NCBI GenBank assembly: GCA_020637215.1
Contig: JACJWI010000001.1
Coordinates: forward strand, 124,001-188,000
Direction of reading: 5' to 3'
Length of the DNA stretch: 64,000 bases
Origin: Microthrixaceae bacterium
GTDB taxonomy: Bacteria > Actinomycetota > Acidimicrobiia > Acidimicrobiales > Microtrichaceae
In this document: one piece after another, positions 17,286-25,366 of the stretch
Position numbering within the stretch: the first letter of the stretch is position 1
Layout of the letters: every line of letters begins with the position of its first letter
Translations under genes and position numbers: made by a program
The notes under the pieces: model-generated
The model's input: only the letters and a program-made list of their open reading frames with translations
Told to the model about the DNA's origin: nothing
Database searches by the model: none

Positions 17286-18089
17286 ATGGCAGGACGACTC
17301 GACGGCAAGGTGGCGCTCATCACCGGAGCCGCCGCGGGACTGGGCCGCGTGGCGGCCGAGGTCTTCGCGGCCGAAGGGGCCGACGTCGTCATCGCGGACG
17401 TCACCGACGGCGCGGAGGCCGTCGAGGCCATCGCCGCGGGCGGCGGGCGCGCCGCGTTCGTGTCGACCGACGTGACCGACGAGGAGTCGGTGCGCGCCGC
17501 GGTCGAGTTCGCCACCGCCGAGTTCGGTGGGCTGCACGTCCTCTACAACAACGCCGGGGTGTCGCTGGCCGACGACGACGGGGTCACCAACACCGATGCG
17601 TCGGTGTGGGACACGACGCTGCGCGTCAACGTCACGGGCGTGGCGCTCGGCTGCAAGCACGGGATCCCCGCCATGCTCGCGACCGTCGAGGCCGATCGGC
17701 AGGCGGGGCGTCGCGCCGGGGCGTCGATCGTCAACGTGGCCAGCTTCGTCGCCCACCTCGGTGCCGCCACCCCCCAGATCGCGTACACCGCGTCCAAGGG
17801 GGCGGTGCTCGCCATGACGCGGGAGATCGCGGTGATCCACGCCCGCCAGGGGCTGCGGGCCAACGCCCTGTGCCCCGGTCCGGTGCTCACCCCGCTGTTG
17901 GCCAAGTACCTCGACGACGACGCCAAGCGGCAGCGGCGGCTGGTGCACATCCCGATGGGGCGGTTCGGCGAACCGGCCGAGATCGCCCAGGGCGCCCTCT
18001 TCCTCGCCTCCGACGAGTCCAGCTTCATGACCGGCCAGTCGCTGCTGGTCGACGGCGGCATCACCGCGGCGTACACCACGCCCGAGTAG
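17286..18089 (+). CDS. SDR family oxidoreductase (FabG-like)
   Basis: A 267-residue classical short-chain dehydrogenase. The cofactor motif is TGAAAGLG; NNAG, the catalytic Ser (NVASF), YTASK (Tyr and Lys) and the PGPV loop are present. An Asp after beta-2 (VIADVTD) suggests NAD(H) over NADP(H). The C-terminal MTGQSLLVDGG is typical. The start ATG is preceded by ACAGGAAGCACCCACC, a usable ribosome site (AGGAAG). It is followed after 67 bp by the glutamine-synthetase-like gene, which has its own -10. The substrate is not evident; it may belong to the same amine or alcohol catabolism as its neighbours. Confidence 0.88.
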   Translation: MAGRLDGKVALITGAAAGLGRVAAEVFAAEGADVVIADVTDGAEAVEAIAAGGGRAAFVSTDVTDEESVRAAVEFATAEFGGLHVLYNNAGVSLADDDGVTNTDASVWDTTLRVNVTGVALGCKHGIPAMLATVEADRQAGRRAGASIVNVASFVAHLGAATPQIAYTASKGAVLAMTREIAVIHARQGLRANALCPGPVLTPLLAKYLDDDAKRQRRLVHIPMGRFGEPAEIAQGALFLASDESSFMTGQSLLVDGGITAAYTTPE

Positions 18090-18142
18090 TCGCCCGACAG
18101 GAGGCGGCGTCGCCGGACCGGGGACGGAGGCCGTCGGCGTCG

Positions 18143-18148
18143 TACCAT
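18143..18148 (+). promoter_or_regulatory. -10 hexamer TACCAT of the GS-like gene
   Basis: TACCAT ends eight bases before ATG 18157, with no ribosome site, so this gene probably has its own leaderless transcript. Confidence 0.55.
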
Positions 18149-18156
18149 CGGCGACC

Positions 18157-19575
18157 ATGTCCGAACGCGCCTCAGGTCTGATCGACGTAGCGACCCTCGC
18201 CCGGCTGGTCGACGACGGCACCATCGACACCGTCGTCGTCGCCTTCACCGACCTCCAGGGCCGGCTGATGGGCAAGCGGGTGACCGGTCGGTTCTTCCTC
18301 GACCACGTCCTCGGGCCGGACGGCTCGGCCTCCGGCGGTGAGGGCATCGAAGCGTGCGACTACCTCCTGACCGTCGACGTCGACATGAACGTGGTCGAGG
18401 GCTACCGGTTCGCCAACTGGGAGGCCGGCTACGGCGACTTCCGGGGCCGACCCGACCTGTCGACCCTGCGCATCACCCCGTGGCTCGAGGGCACGGCGTT
18501 GGTGCTCGCCGACGTGCTCGACAACGCGGACGACTCCCCCGTGTCGGTGTCGCCCCGACAGGTCCTGCAACGCCAGATCGCCCGCGCCGCCGAGCGCGAT
18601 CTGGTGGTCATGATCGGTTCCGAGCTCGAGCTGTTCGCCTACGACGCCGGATACGACGAGCTCGCCCGAAACCACTACCGCGACCTCGGACAGCGCACGA
18701 GCAGTTGGTACAACCTCGACTACCACGTGCTGCAGACCACGAAGGACGAGCCGCTGATCCGGGCCCTGCGCAACGGGATGGTCGCCGCGGGTCTGCCGGT
18801 CGAGTTCTCCAAGGGGGAGGCCGCTCCCGGCCAGCACGAGCTCAACCTCCGGTACTCCGACGCGCTGACCATGGCCGACAACCACACCGTCTACAAGAAC
18901 GGCGCCAAGGAGATCGCCCACCTCCAGGGCAAGGCGATCACGTTCATGGCCAAGCCCCGCATCGACGAGCCGGGATCGAGCTGCCACATCCACTCGTCGA
19001 TCTGGAGCCCGGACGGTCGACCGCTCGCCCCCGGCTCGGGCGGCGACGCGGACCGGTTCGGGATGTCGTCCGCGTTCAGGGCCTGGATGGGAGGCATCCA
19101 GGCCCATTCCCGGGAGCTGTCGCTGTGCTTCGCTCCGTTCGTCAACTCCTACAAGCGTTACCAGCCGGGGTCGTGGGCCCCGACCGCGGTCGTGTGGTCG
19201 CCCGACAACCGCACGTGCGGCCTGCGCCTGGTCGGTCGCGGGGCCGCGATGCGCGTCGAGTCCCGCATCCCGGGTGCTGACTGCAACCCCTACATCGCCT
19301 TCGCCGCGATCATCGCCGCCGGACTCGACGGGATCGACCGCGGCCTCGACTGCGGTGACCCGTTCGTCGGCAACGCCTACACCGCCGAGGACGTCGAGCG
19401 GATCCCGTGGAACATCGTCGAGGCGATCGACGCGTTCGAGGGGTCGGACTTGGCTCGGGTCGCGCTCGGTGACGACGTGCACTTCCACCTGCTGCACACC
19501 GCCCGCGCCGAGTGGCGGGCCAGCAACGACGTGGTCACCGAGTGGGAGCTGCGCCGGAACTTCGAGCGCATCTGA
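18157..19575 (+). CDS. Glutamine synthetase-like ligase (gamma-glutamyl-amine synthetase type)
   Basis: A 472-residue member of the glutamine synthetase superfamily, which joins glutamate to an amine using ATP. It has a beta-grasp N-terminal domain (VVVAFTDLQGRLMGKRV) and the catalytic domain with metal motif GSELELF, GEAAPGQHELNLRY, the ATP/metal segment GSSCHIHSSIW, the Pro/Arg segment NSYKRYQPGSW and ESRIPGADCNPY. The acidic, 'EVAPGQHE'-like motif reads EAAPGQHE. With a divergent aldehyde dehydrogenase and an SDR, a role like PuuA/GlnA3/GlnA4 (polyamine or ethanolamine glutamylation) is more likely than ammonia assimilation. This is inferred from context and family, not proven. A stem-loop overlaps its stop codon. 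Confidence 0.82.
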   Translation: MSERASGLIDVATLARLVDDGTIDTVVVAFTDLQGRLMGKRVTGRFFLDHVLGPDGSASGGEGIEACDYLLTVDVDMNVVEGYRFANWEAGYGDFRGRPDLSTLRITPWLEGTALVLADVLDNADDSPVSVSPRQVLQRQIARAAERDLVVMIGSELELFAYDAGYDELARNHYRDLGQRTSSWYNLDYHVLQTTKDEPLIRALRNGMVAAGLPVEFSKGEAAPGQHELNLRYSDALTMADNHTVYKNGAKEIAHLQGKAITFMAKPRIDEPGSSCHIHSSIWSPDGRPLAPGSGGDADRFGMSSAFRAWMGGIQAHSRELSLCFAPFVNSYKRYQPGSWAPTAVVWSPDNRTCGLRLVGRGAAMRVESRIPGADCNPYIAFAAIIAAGLDGIDRGLDCGDPFVGNAYTAEDVERIPWNIVEAIDAFEGSDLARVALGDDVHFHLLHTARAEWRASNDVVTEWELRRNFERI

Positions 19576-19599
19576 GCTGGACGGAGCCGCTGCTCAGAT
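19570..19599. terminator. Hairpin at the end of the GS-like gene
   Basis: Perfect 8-bp stem ATCTGAGC/GCTCAGAT (19570-19577 and 19592-19599) with a 14-base loop, overlapping the stop codon and lying before the convergent hydrolase gene end. No T tract. Confidence 0.4.
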
Positions 19600-19607
19600 C
19601 CTCACGG

Positions 19608-20843
19608 TCAGTCGATGATCGCCTGGTGCACCAGCTGCTGCAGCTGGGTGCGGATCGGGTAGGTGCTCGACGGCAGCAGCTGCGTGTAGAAGGCCAGGGT
19701 CAGGTCCTCGACCGGGTCGATGCTGAACGCGGTCGACGCCGCCCCGCCCCAGCCGTAGGTTCCCGCGGAGCCGATCGTCCGGTACGGCGCCGGGTCCATG
19801 AGGACGCTGAAGCCCAGGCCGAAGCCGACGCCGTCGAAGGTGGTCTCGGCCCAGGTGGACTGACCGAACGCCTCCAGGTCCACGCCGCCGGGCAGGTGGT
19901 TGGAGGTCATGTAGTCCACCGTGCGCGGCCCGAGGATGCGGACGCCGTCGAGCTCCCCTCTGCGGCGCAGCATCTCCATGAACCGGTGGTAGTCCCCGGC
20001 GCTCGACACCAGTCCGCCGCCGCCGGAGAGGAACTCGGGGCGACGGGTGGCGGCGGAGCCGCCCTCGTCCCATCGCACGGCGCGGCCACCCTCGCCGAAC
20101 GGGATGTAGAGGGCGGCGAGGCGGTCGGCGTCGTCGCCGTCGACCCAGAAGGTCGTCTCGTCCATGCCCAGGGGCTCGAAGATCCGGGTGCGGAGGAAGT
20201 CGTCGAAGCCCATTCCCGACCACACCTCGACCAGTCGGCCGAGCACGTCGGTCGACATCGAGTAGTTGAACGACGTGCCCGGTTGGAACACCAGGGGGAG
20301 ACGGGCGACCGCGTCGATCGTTCCGGCGGTGTCCAGGCCCCGGGGCGAACCCCACTCGAAGCCGTGCTTGCGGTACAGGGCGTCGACCGGGTGGGCGTGG
20401 TGGAACCCGTAGCTCAGCCCGGAGGTGTGGGTGAACAGGTGCCAGATCCGCATGCCGTCGATCTGTGGTTCCAGCTGTGGGGAGCCCGCCCCGCCGCCCT
20501 TGTAGACCCGGGTGTCGGCGAACGCGGGCAGGTACCGCTTGACCTTGTCCTTCAGCTCGAACGCGCCCTCCTCGTACAGCATCATCGCCGCGACCGACGT
20601 GATCGGCTTGGTCATCGAGTAGATGCGGTAGAGGGTGTCGGAGGTGATCGGGGCTCCGGCTTCGACGTCGCGGTGGCCGCTGTGGGCGATGTGGGCGACG
20701 CGGCCGTGCCGGCTGACGACGGCGAGCCAGCCGGGCAGCCGTCCGTCGTCGACGTAGCGGGCGAAGTGGCTGTCGATGCGGCGCAGGCGGTCGGCGTCGA
20801 GGCCGACCTCCCGTGGCTCGACCTCGACCTTGAGATCGGCCAC
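19608..20843 (-). CDS. Serine hydrolase of the beta-lactamase/class C (EstB-like) family
   Basis: A 411-residue beta-lactamase-fold protein. The SxxK motif is in IYSMTKPITSVAAMM, the second Tyr motif in SFNYSMSTD, and the KTG-equivalent region reads GWGGAASTAFSIDP. There is no signal peptide, so a cytosolic esterase or transesterase role (EstB-like) is more likely than beta-lactam resistance. The start is GTG 20843, only two bases after the stop of the upstream CMD-like gene, indicating coupled translation. A longer frame upstream is only the shadow of that gene. Confidence 0.85.
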   Translation of the reverse strand: MADLKVEVEPREVGLDADRLRRIDSHFARYVDDGRLPGWLAVVSRHGRVAHIAHSGHRDVEAGAPITSDTLYRIYSMTKPITSVAAMMLYEEGAFELKDKVKRYLPAFADTRVYKGGGAGSPQLEPQIDGMRIWHLFTHTSGLSYGFHHAHPVDALYRKHGFEWGSPRGLDTAGTIDAVARLPLVFQPGTSFNYSMSTDVLGRLVEVWSGMGFDDFLRTRIFEPLGMDETTFWVDGDDADRLAALYIPFGEGGRAVRWDEGGSAATRRPEFLSGGGGLVSSAGDYHRFMEMLRRRGELDGVRILGPRTVDYMTSNHLPGGVDLEAFGQSTWAETTFDGVGFGLGFSVLMDPAPYRTIGSAGTYGWGGAASTAFSIDPVEDLTLAFYTQLLPSSTYPIRTQLQQLVHQAIID

Positions 20844-20845
20844 GG

Positions 20846-21190
20846 TCAGTCCGTGACCAGGGTCGTGACGGCCTGGAGGTAGCGGGAGGTCCCGATGATC
20901 GGGGCGATGACGGCGAGGACCGCCTCGATGTCGTCGACGCCGACCTCGTCCTCCATCAGCTCGAGGTTGACCTCCCAGCCCATCTTGGGCATCCCCGTGG
21001 CAGCCATGGCCGCCACGCGGACCAGGTGGGTCGTGCGCATGTCGAGCGCAGCGCCGGCTTCGAGCACGCCCGAGTTGAGCCGGGCGGCCAGGCCGAGGGC
21101 GTTGGGCAGATCCGCGATCCGACTTCGGATCTCCTCCGCCTCGGACCGCTCGGCGGCGTCGATGTCCTCTGGGGTCCCCTGATCGCTCAC
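20846..21190 (-). CDS. Carboxymuconolactone decarboxylase/AhpD-like protein without catalytic cysteines
   Basis: A 114-residue small helical protein with the CMD/AhpD pattern: a Leu-Asp-rich helix (AGAALDMRTTHLVRVAAMAATG), a W-E segment (MGWEVNLELM), then GVDDIEAVLAVIAP and a final Ala/Leu-rich helix. The typical AhpD CxxC pair is absent and the protein has no Cys, so peroxidase-type redox activity is excluded. Some CMD proteins without Cys are decarboxylases or have unknown roles. A strong AGGAGG lies five bases before the GTG start. It is the first gene of a two-gene operon with the serine hydrolase. Confidence 0.75.
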   Translation of the reverse strand: MSDQGTPEDIDAAERSEAEEIRSRIADLPNALGLAARLNSGVLEAGAALDMRTTHLVRVAAMAATGMPKMGWEVNLELMEDEVGVDDIEAVLAVIAPIIGTSRYLQAVTTLVTD

Positions 21191-21396
21191 CGCGACCTCC
21201 TGCGTCGTCGCTCGGACCCCGGCGGGGCCGTGTCATCGGCACGCTACCGGCGATCGCGGTGCTCTCGGCGGGATCACCGTGCCGGCGGCCGCCGCACTGC
21301 TCCGAGCGGGTCGGTGTGCCACGGCCTGGCCACCCGGCCGATGAGCCCTGCTAGAACCGGGGCAGGACCGCACCCGTAAGGGGAGGAGCAAGCGAC

Positions 21397-22776
21397 ATGA
21401 CCGACACCGGCCTGCTCGACGCACTCGCGGAGGTCCTGGCCCCGGACCGGGTGCTCGGACCCGAGGTCGCCTCCGAGGACTACAGCCACGACGAGTGTCT
21501 CACCGTCGCGCCCCGTCGCCCCGCCGCGGTGGTGCTGGTCGAGTCGACCGCGGAGGTGTCCGCGGTGGTGAAGCTCGCGGCCGAGCGGAAGGTCCCGATC
21601 ACCGCCCGGGGCAGCGGGACCGGGCTGTCGGGCGCCGCGATCCCCGCCGAGGGGGCGATCGTCGTCAGCTTCGAGCGGATGAACCGCGTGCTCGAGCTCG
21701 ATCCCGACAACCACGTCGCGGTGGTCCAGCCCGGTCTGCGGCTCAACGAGCTCGACGAGGTGACCGCCGCGGCCGGTCTCGTCTACCCCGTCTACCCCGG
21801 CGAGTACTCCGCCAGCCTGGGAGGCAACGTCGCCACCAACGCCGGGGGCATGCGGGCGGTGAAGTACGGCGTCACCCGCCACCAGGTGCTCGGACTGGAG
21901 CTGGTGCTGGCCGACGGCCAGATCATCCGCACCGGCGGGAAGTTCGTGAAGGCCACCACCGGCTACGACCTGACCCAGCTCGTCATCGGCAGCGAGGGCA
22001 CCCTGGCGCTGGTCACCGAGGCGACCCTGCGGCTCTACCCCCGTCCCGAGCACCAGGCCACGGTCCTCGCCCCGTTCACCACGCTGGAGCAGGTCACCGC
22101 GGCGGTGCCGCGCCTGATCGACTCGGGGGTCGGTCCGCTCATCCTCGAGTACATCGACCTGCTGACCATGTCGGCGACCGCCAGCTTCACCGGCCTCGAG
22201 CTCGGCATCCCCCAGGAGATCAAGGATTCGGCACTCGCCTACCTGGTGGTGATGCTCGAGGACTCCGATCCGACGCGGCTCGACGACGACATCGACTCGG
22301 TGGCCCAGCAGCTGCACGAGCTCGGTGCCATCGACGCCTACGTGCTTCCCCCCGCTGCGGCCGGGCAGCTGATCGACGCCCGGGAGAAGGCGTTCTGGAT
22401 GGCCAAGGCCAACGGGGCCGACGACGTCGTCGACATCGTCGTACCCCGGGCGCAGATCCCCGCCTTCATGGAGAAGGTCGCGGCCCTGGCCGGCGAGTAC
22501 GAGGCCTGGGTCGCGGGATGCGGACACGCGGGCGACGGCAACGTCCACCTGGGGATCTTCTGCGGGGACCCCGACCGTCGGTCCCGTCTGCTGCACGCCC
22601 TCTTCGCGGCCGGCGTCGCTCTGGGAGGCGCGATCTCGGGCGAGCACGGGATCGGTGAGGCCAAGCAGGCCTACTTCCTGGAGCTCGAGGACCCGGCCAA
22701 GCTGGCGTTGATGCGCCGGATCAAGGCCGCGTTCGACCCCGACGGGATCCTGAACCCGGGGACCCTGCTCGGCTGA
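21397..22776 (+). CDS. FAD-linked oxidase, glycolate oxidase GlcD-like
   Basis: A 459-residue flavoenzyme oxidising a 2-hydroxy acid such as D-lactate or glycolate. The FAD PCMH domain has PITARGSGTGLSG and a VVQPGLRLNEL strand, then the second FAD segment YPGEYSASLGGNVATNAGG and SEGTLALVTEATLRL. The C-terminal substrate/cap domain includes GCGHAGDGNVHLG and SGEHGIGEAK. Length and order match GlcD. No GlcE or GlcF is adjacent, so it is the stand-alone type. A GGGGAGGAG ribosome site lies about nine bases before the ATG. The ThDP enzyme follows after 52 bp on the same strand and may be in the same operon. Confidence 0.9.
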   Translation: MTDTGLLDALAEVLAPDRVLGPEVASEDYSHDECLTVAPRRPAAVVLVESTAEVSAVVKLAAERKVPITARGSGTGLSGAAIPAEGAIVVSFERMNRVLELDPDNHVAVVQPGLRLNELDEVTAAAGLVYPVYPGEYSASLGGNVATNAGGMRAVKYGVTRHQVLGLELVLADGQIIRTGGKFVKATTGYDLTQLVIGSEGTLALVTEATLRLYPRPEHQATVLAPFTTLEQVTAAVPRLIDSGVGPLILEYIDLLTMSATASFTGLELGIPQEIKDSALAYLVVMLEDSDPTRLDDDIDSVAQQLHELGAIDAYVLPPAAAGQLIDAREKAFWMAKANGADDVVDIVVPRAQIPAFMEKVAALAGEYEAWVAGCGHAGDGNVHLGIFCGDPDRRSRLLHALFAAGVALGGAISGEHGIGEAKQAYFLELEDPAKLALMRRIKAAFDPDGILNPGTLLG

Positions 22777-22828
22777 GCGAGCCGTCCGGCACCCCTCACT
22801 CCGATCCCCCACTCGAAAGGCACCAGCC

Positions 22829-24376
22829 ATGAACGGCGCACAGGCCATGATCCGAACCCTCGTCGACTGCGGGGTCGACGTGTGCTTCATGAACCCGGGC
22901 ACCTCCGAGATGCACTTCGTGCACGCGCTCGACTCGGTGCCCGAGATGCGGGGAGTCCTCGCCCTGTTCGAGGGGGTCGCCACCGGCGCCGCCGACGGCT
23001 ACGCCCGGATGGCCGATCGGCCCGCCGCGGTGCTGCTGCACCTCGGACCTGGCCTGGGCAACGGCCTGGCCAACCTCCACAACGCCCGTCGGGCCAAGGT
23101 GCCGGTCGTCAACGTGGTCGGCGACCACGCCACGTACCACGCCAAGTACGACGCCCCGCTGCAGTCCGACATCCTCTCGATCGCCCGCGGGGTGTCGTCG
23201 TGGGTCCGCACCGTCGCCTCCTCCGAGACGATCGCCCGGGACACCGCAGATGCCGTGGCCGCCTCCTACGGCGCCCCGGGTCAGGTCGCGACGCTGATCG
23301 TGCCGGCCGACACCTGCTGGCTGGACTCGCCCGGCCCGGTCGGTCCGTCACCGGTCTCCGGAGCCGGCACCGTGCCCTCCGATCGCATCGACGACATCGC
23401 CGCCGTGCTGCGCGGCGGAGAGCCCGCCGGGCTGCTGGTCGGGGGCACCGCCATGCGCACCGGCGCGCTGCACGACGCGGCGCGGGTCGGGATGGCGACC
23501 GGCGCCAAGGTCCTGAGCGAGACCTTCCCCACCCGCGCCGAGCGGGGCGCGGGCACCCCGGCGGTCGAGCGCCTGGCCTACCTGGCCGAGTTCGCCCAGA
23601 TGCAGCTCCAGGGCCTGCGTCACCTGGTGCTGGTCGACGCCGCCCATCCGGCGTCGTTCTTCGCCTACCCGGACAAGGCGTCCGACCTGGTCGCCGAGGG
23701 GTGCCAGGTCCACGTCCTGTCGGCCCCCGACGAGGACGCGGCGGGGGCGCTGGCCGCGTTGGCCGCCGCCCTCGACGCGCCGAGCGACCCGCCGGTCATC
23801 CCGGCCGGTCGGCCGGCTCGGCCCACCGGCGAGCTCAACGCCGAGTCCATGGCCAACGCCCTGGGCGCCCTGCTGCCCGAGGGAGCGGTCGTCGCGGATG
23901 AGGGCAACACGACCGGGCTGTTCGCCCAGGGCGCCACCGCCGGCTGCCCGCCCCACGACTGGCTGACCCTGACCGGCGGAGCGATCGGCTTCGGCCTGCC
24001 GACCGCGACAGGAGCTGCGGTCGCCGTCCCGGGTCGGAAGGTCATCTGCCTGGAGGCCGACGGGTCGGCCATGTACACCGCCCAGTCGCTGTGGACGCAG
24101 GTGCGCGAGGGGCTCGACGTGACCACGATCATCCTCAACAACGGCTCCTACGCCGTGCTCAACATGGAGCTGTCCCGGGTCGGTGCCGGCGATCCCGGTC
24201 CCAGGGCGCTGTCGATGCTCGACATCCCCGGCCTCGACTTCGTCGCCCTCGCGGCGTCGATGGGGGTGCCGGCGACCCGGGCGACGACGGCCGAGGAGTT
24301 CACCGTCCAGCTCGAGGCGGCCATCGCGGTCGACGGTCCCGCCCTGGTCGAAGCGGTCGTCCCCCGCACCATCTGA
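22829..24376 (+). CDS. Thiamine-diphosphate-dependent enzyme (acetolactate synthase large subunit-like)
   Basis: A 515-residue ThDP enzyme of the ALS/benzoylformate-decarboxylase superfamily. The PYR domain opens with QAMIRTLVDCGVDVCFMNPGTSEM and carries the catalytic Glu in LFEGVATGAADGYARM. The middle domain is at about 185-310. The PP domain has the metal/ThDP motif ADGSAMY (Ala in place of the first Gly) and ends at IILNNGSYAVL. It is shorter than true acetolactate synthases (about 560-600) and no small regulatory subunit (IlvN) follows. A decarboxylase or carboligase role on a 2-oxo acid is likelier. The neighbour upstream oxidises 2-hydroxy acids to 2-oxo acids, which would fit as the substrate supplier (inference). 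AAAGG precedes the ATG. Confidence 0.85.
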   Translation: MNGAQAMIRTLVDCGVDVCFMNPGTSEMHFVHALDSVPEMRGVLALFEGVATGAADGYARMADRPAAVLLHLGPGLGNGLANLHNARRAKVPVVNVVGDHATYHAKYDAPLQSDILSIARGVSSWVRTVASSETIARDTADAVAASYGAPGQVATLIVPADTCWLDSPGPVGPSPVSGAGTVPSDRIDDIAAVLRGGEPAGLLVGGTAMRTGALHDAARVGMATGAKVLSETFPTRAERGAGTPAVERLAYLAEFAQMQLQGLRHLVLVDAAHPASFFAYPDKASDLVAEGCQVHVLSAPDEDAAGALAALAAALDAPSDPPVIPAGRPARPTGELNAESMANALGALLPEGAVVADEGNTTGLFAQGATAGCPPHDWLTLTGGAIGFGLPTATGAAVAVPGRKVICLEADGSAMYTAQSLWTQVREGLDVTTIILNNGSYAVLNMELSRVGAGDPGPRALSMLDIPGLDFVALAASMGVPATRATTAEEFTVQLEAAIAVDGPALVEAVVPRTI

Positions 24377-24405
24377 GGCGTCCTGTCGGCCCGGCCCACG
24401 GGCCC

Positions 24406-24411
24406 TAACCT
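24406..24411 (+). promoter_or_regulatory. -10 hexamer TAACCT of the deacetylase gene
   Basis: TAACCT ends seven bases before GTG 24419. The same hexamer, at the same distance, precedes the esterase start at 43637. Confidence 0.55.
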
Positions 24412-24418
24412 GACCGCC

Positions 24419-25363
24419 GTGCCCCCCACGGATCTCGAGGAGACGCGCGCCCCGGAGCCGGGGTTGGCCGACGTCCGCCGCGGCCGATCCGCCCGACGGC
24501 TCCGGGCGGTCCTGGTCGTGACGGCACTGGTCGTCGTGGTCGTGGCGGGCGGACTCGCCGTCGTCGCGACGCGTTCGGGCGGGGGCACCGGCGGCACCGG
24601 GTCCTCCGCCGGCGGTGAGGGGCCGTCGTCGGAGCGGTCAAGGTCCACCGCGTCGACGAGCACCCCCACGACGGCTCCCACGACGACGGCGCCGCCGGTC
24701 CCCACGTCGGTGCCGGGGGTGACGGTCGGCCCGCTGGTCGGCGGTCCCGGTCCCATCCCCGTCGTGCACCGGGTGCCCACCACCGACCCGGTCGTCTTCA
24801 TCACCATCGACGACGGCGCCTTCGCCGACGAGGACGCGCTGAAGCTGATCGGTGAGCACCGGATCCCGGTGACGCTGTTCCTGAACCAGTCGTACTTCGC
24901 GGCGAACGCCGACTACTTCCGCCGACTGCAGGACTCCGGAGCGGTCCTCGGGGCGCACACCTCGACCCACGCCGAGCTGCGCGGCCGGGACGCTGCGTTC
25001 CAGCACGCGGAGATCTGCGACATGGTCGCCGAGTTCCGCGACCGGTTCGGACGGGCGCCCACGCTGTTCCGTCCGCCGTACGGCAGCTACGACGCCACCA
25101 CCCTGCAGCAGGCCGCCAGCTGCGGCTTCACCGCGGCGCTGCACTGGTCGGCGGTGGCCGACAGCGGATCGATCGTCACCGCCGACGGACCGCTCCGCGC
25201 CGGTGACATCGTCCTGCTGCACTTCCGGCCCGGCCTCGTGCTGCGCCTCTACACCGTCCTCACCCAGATCCAGGCCGCGGGGCTCCGTCCCGCGTCGCTG
25301 AGCGACTACCTCGATTCGGCTCCACCCGCTCCCCCGGCCGCGCCCGCCACCGGAGCCGGTTGA
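24419..25363 (+). CDS. Membrane-anchored polysaccharide deacetylase (NodB/CE4 family)
   Basis: A 314-residue protein with a cytosolic basic N-terminus, one TM helix (VVTALVVVVVAGGLAVVAT, about 38-58), a Gly/Ser/Thr linker, and an extracytoplasmic NodB homology domain (about 115-300). CE4 motifs: the metal/base pair in FITIDDGAF, HTSTHAEL (HxxxH metal ligands), and RPPYGSYD. It should remove acetyl groups from peptidoglycan or another N-acetylated glycan. The start GTG follows a TAACCT hexamer. It lies three bases from the DinG-like gene and 33 kb from the Pel-like locus, so a link to that locus is not supported by position. Confidence 0.88.
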   Translation: MPPTDLEETRAPEPGLADVRRGRSARRLRAVLVVTALVVVVVAGGLAVVATRSGGGTGGTGSSAGGEGPSSERSRSTASTSTPTTAPTTTAPPVPTSVPGVTVGPLVGGPGPIPVVHRVPTTDPVVFITIDDGAFADEDALKLIGEHRIPVTLFLNQSYFAANADYFRRLQDSGAVLGAHTSTHAELRGRDAAFQHAEICDMVAEFRDRFGRAPTLFRPPYGSYDATTLQQAASCGFTAALHWSAVADSGSIVTADGPLRAGDIVLLHFRPGLVLRLYTVLTQIQAAGLRPASLSDYLDSAPPAPPAAPATGAG

Positions 25364-25366
25364 TAC

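Noticed and set aside
19608..20843. Beta-lactamase-family gene as antibiotic resistance
   Set aside because: There is no signal peptide and the motifs fit EstB-like esterases. It is in an operon with a CMD-like gene, not with resistance genes.
24419..25363. Polysaccharide deacetylase as the missing PelA-type deacetylase
   Set aside because: It is 33 kb away in a different transcription unit, anchored by an N-terminal TM helix, and resembles general CE4 enzymes. Nothing in its sequence ties it to Pel.
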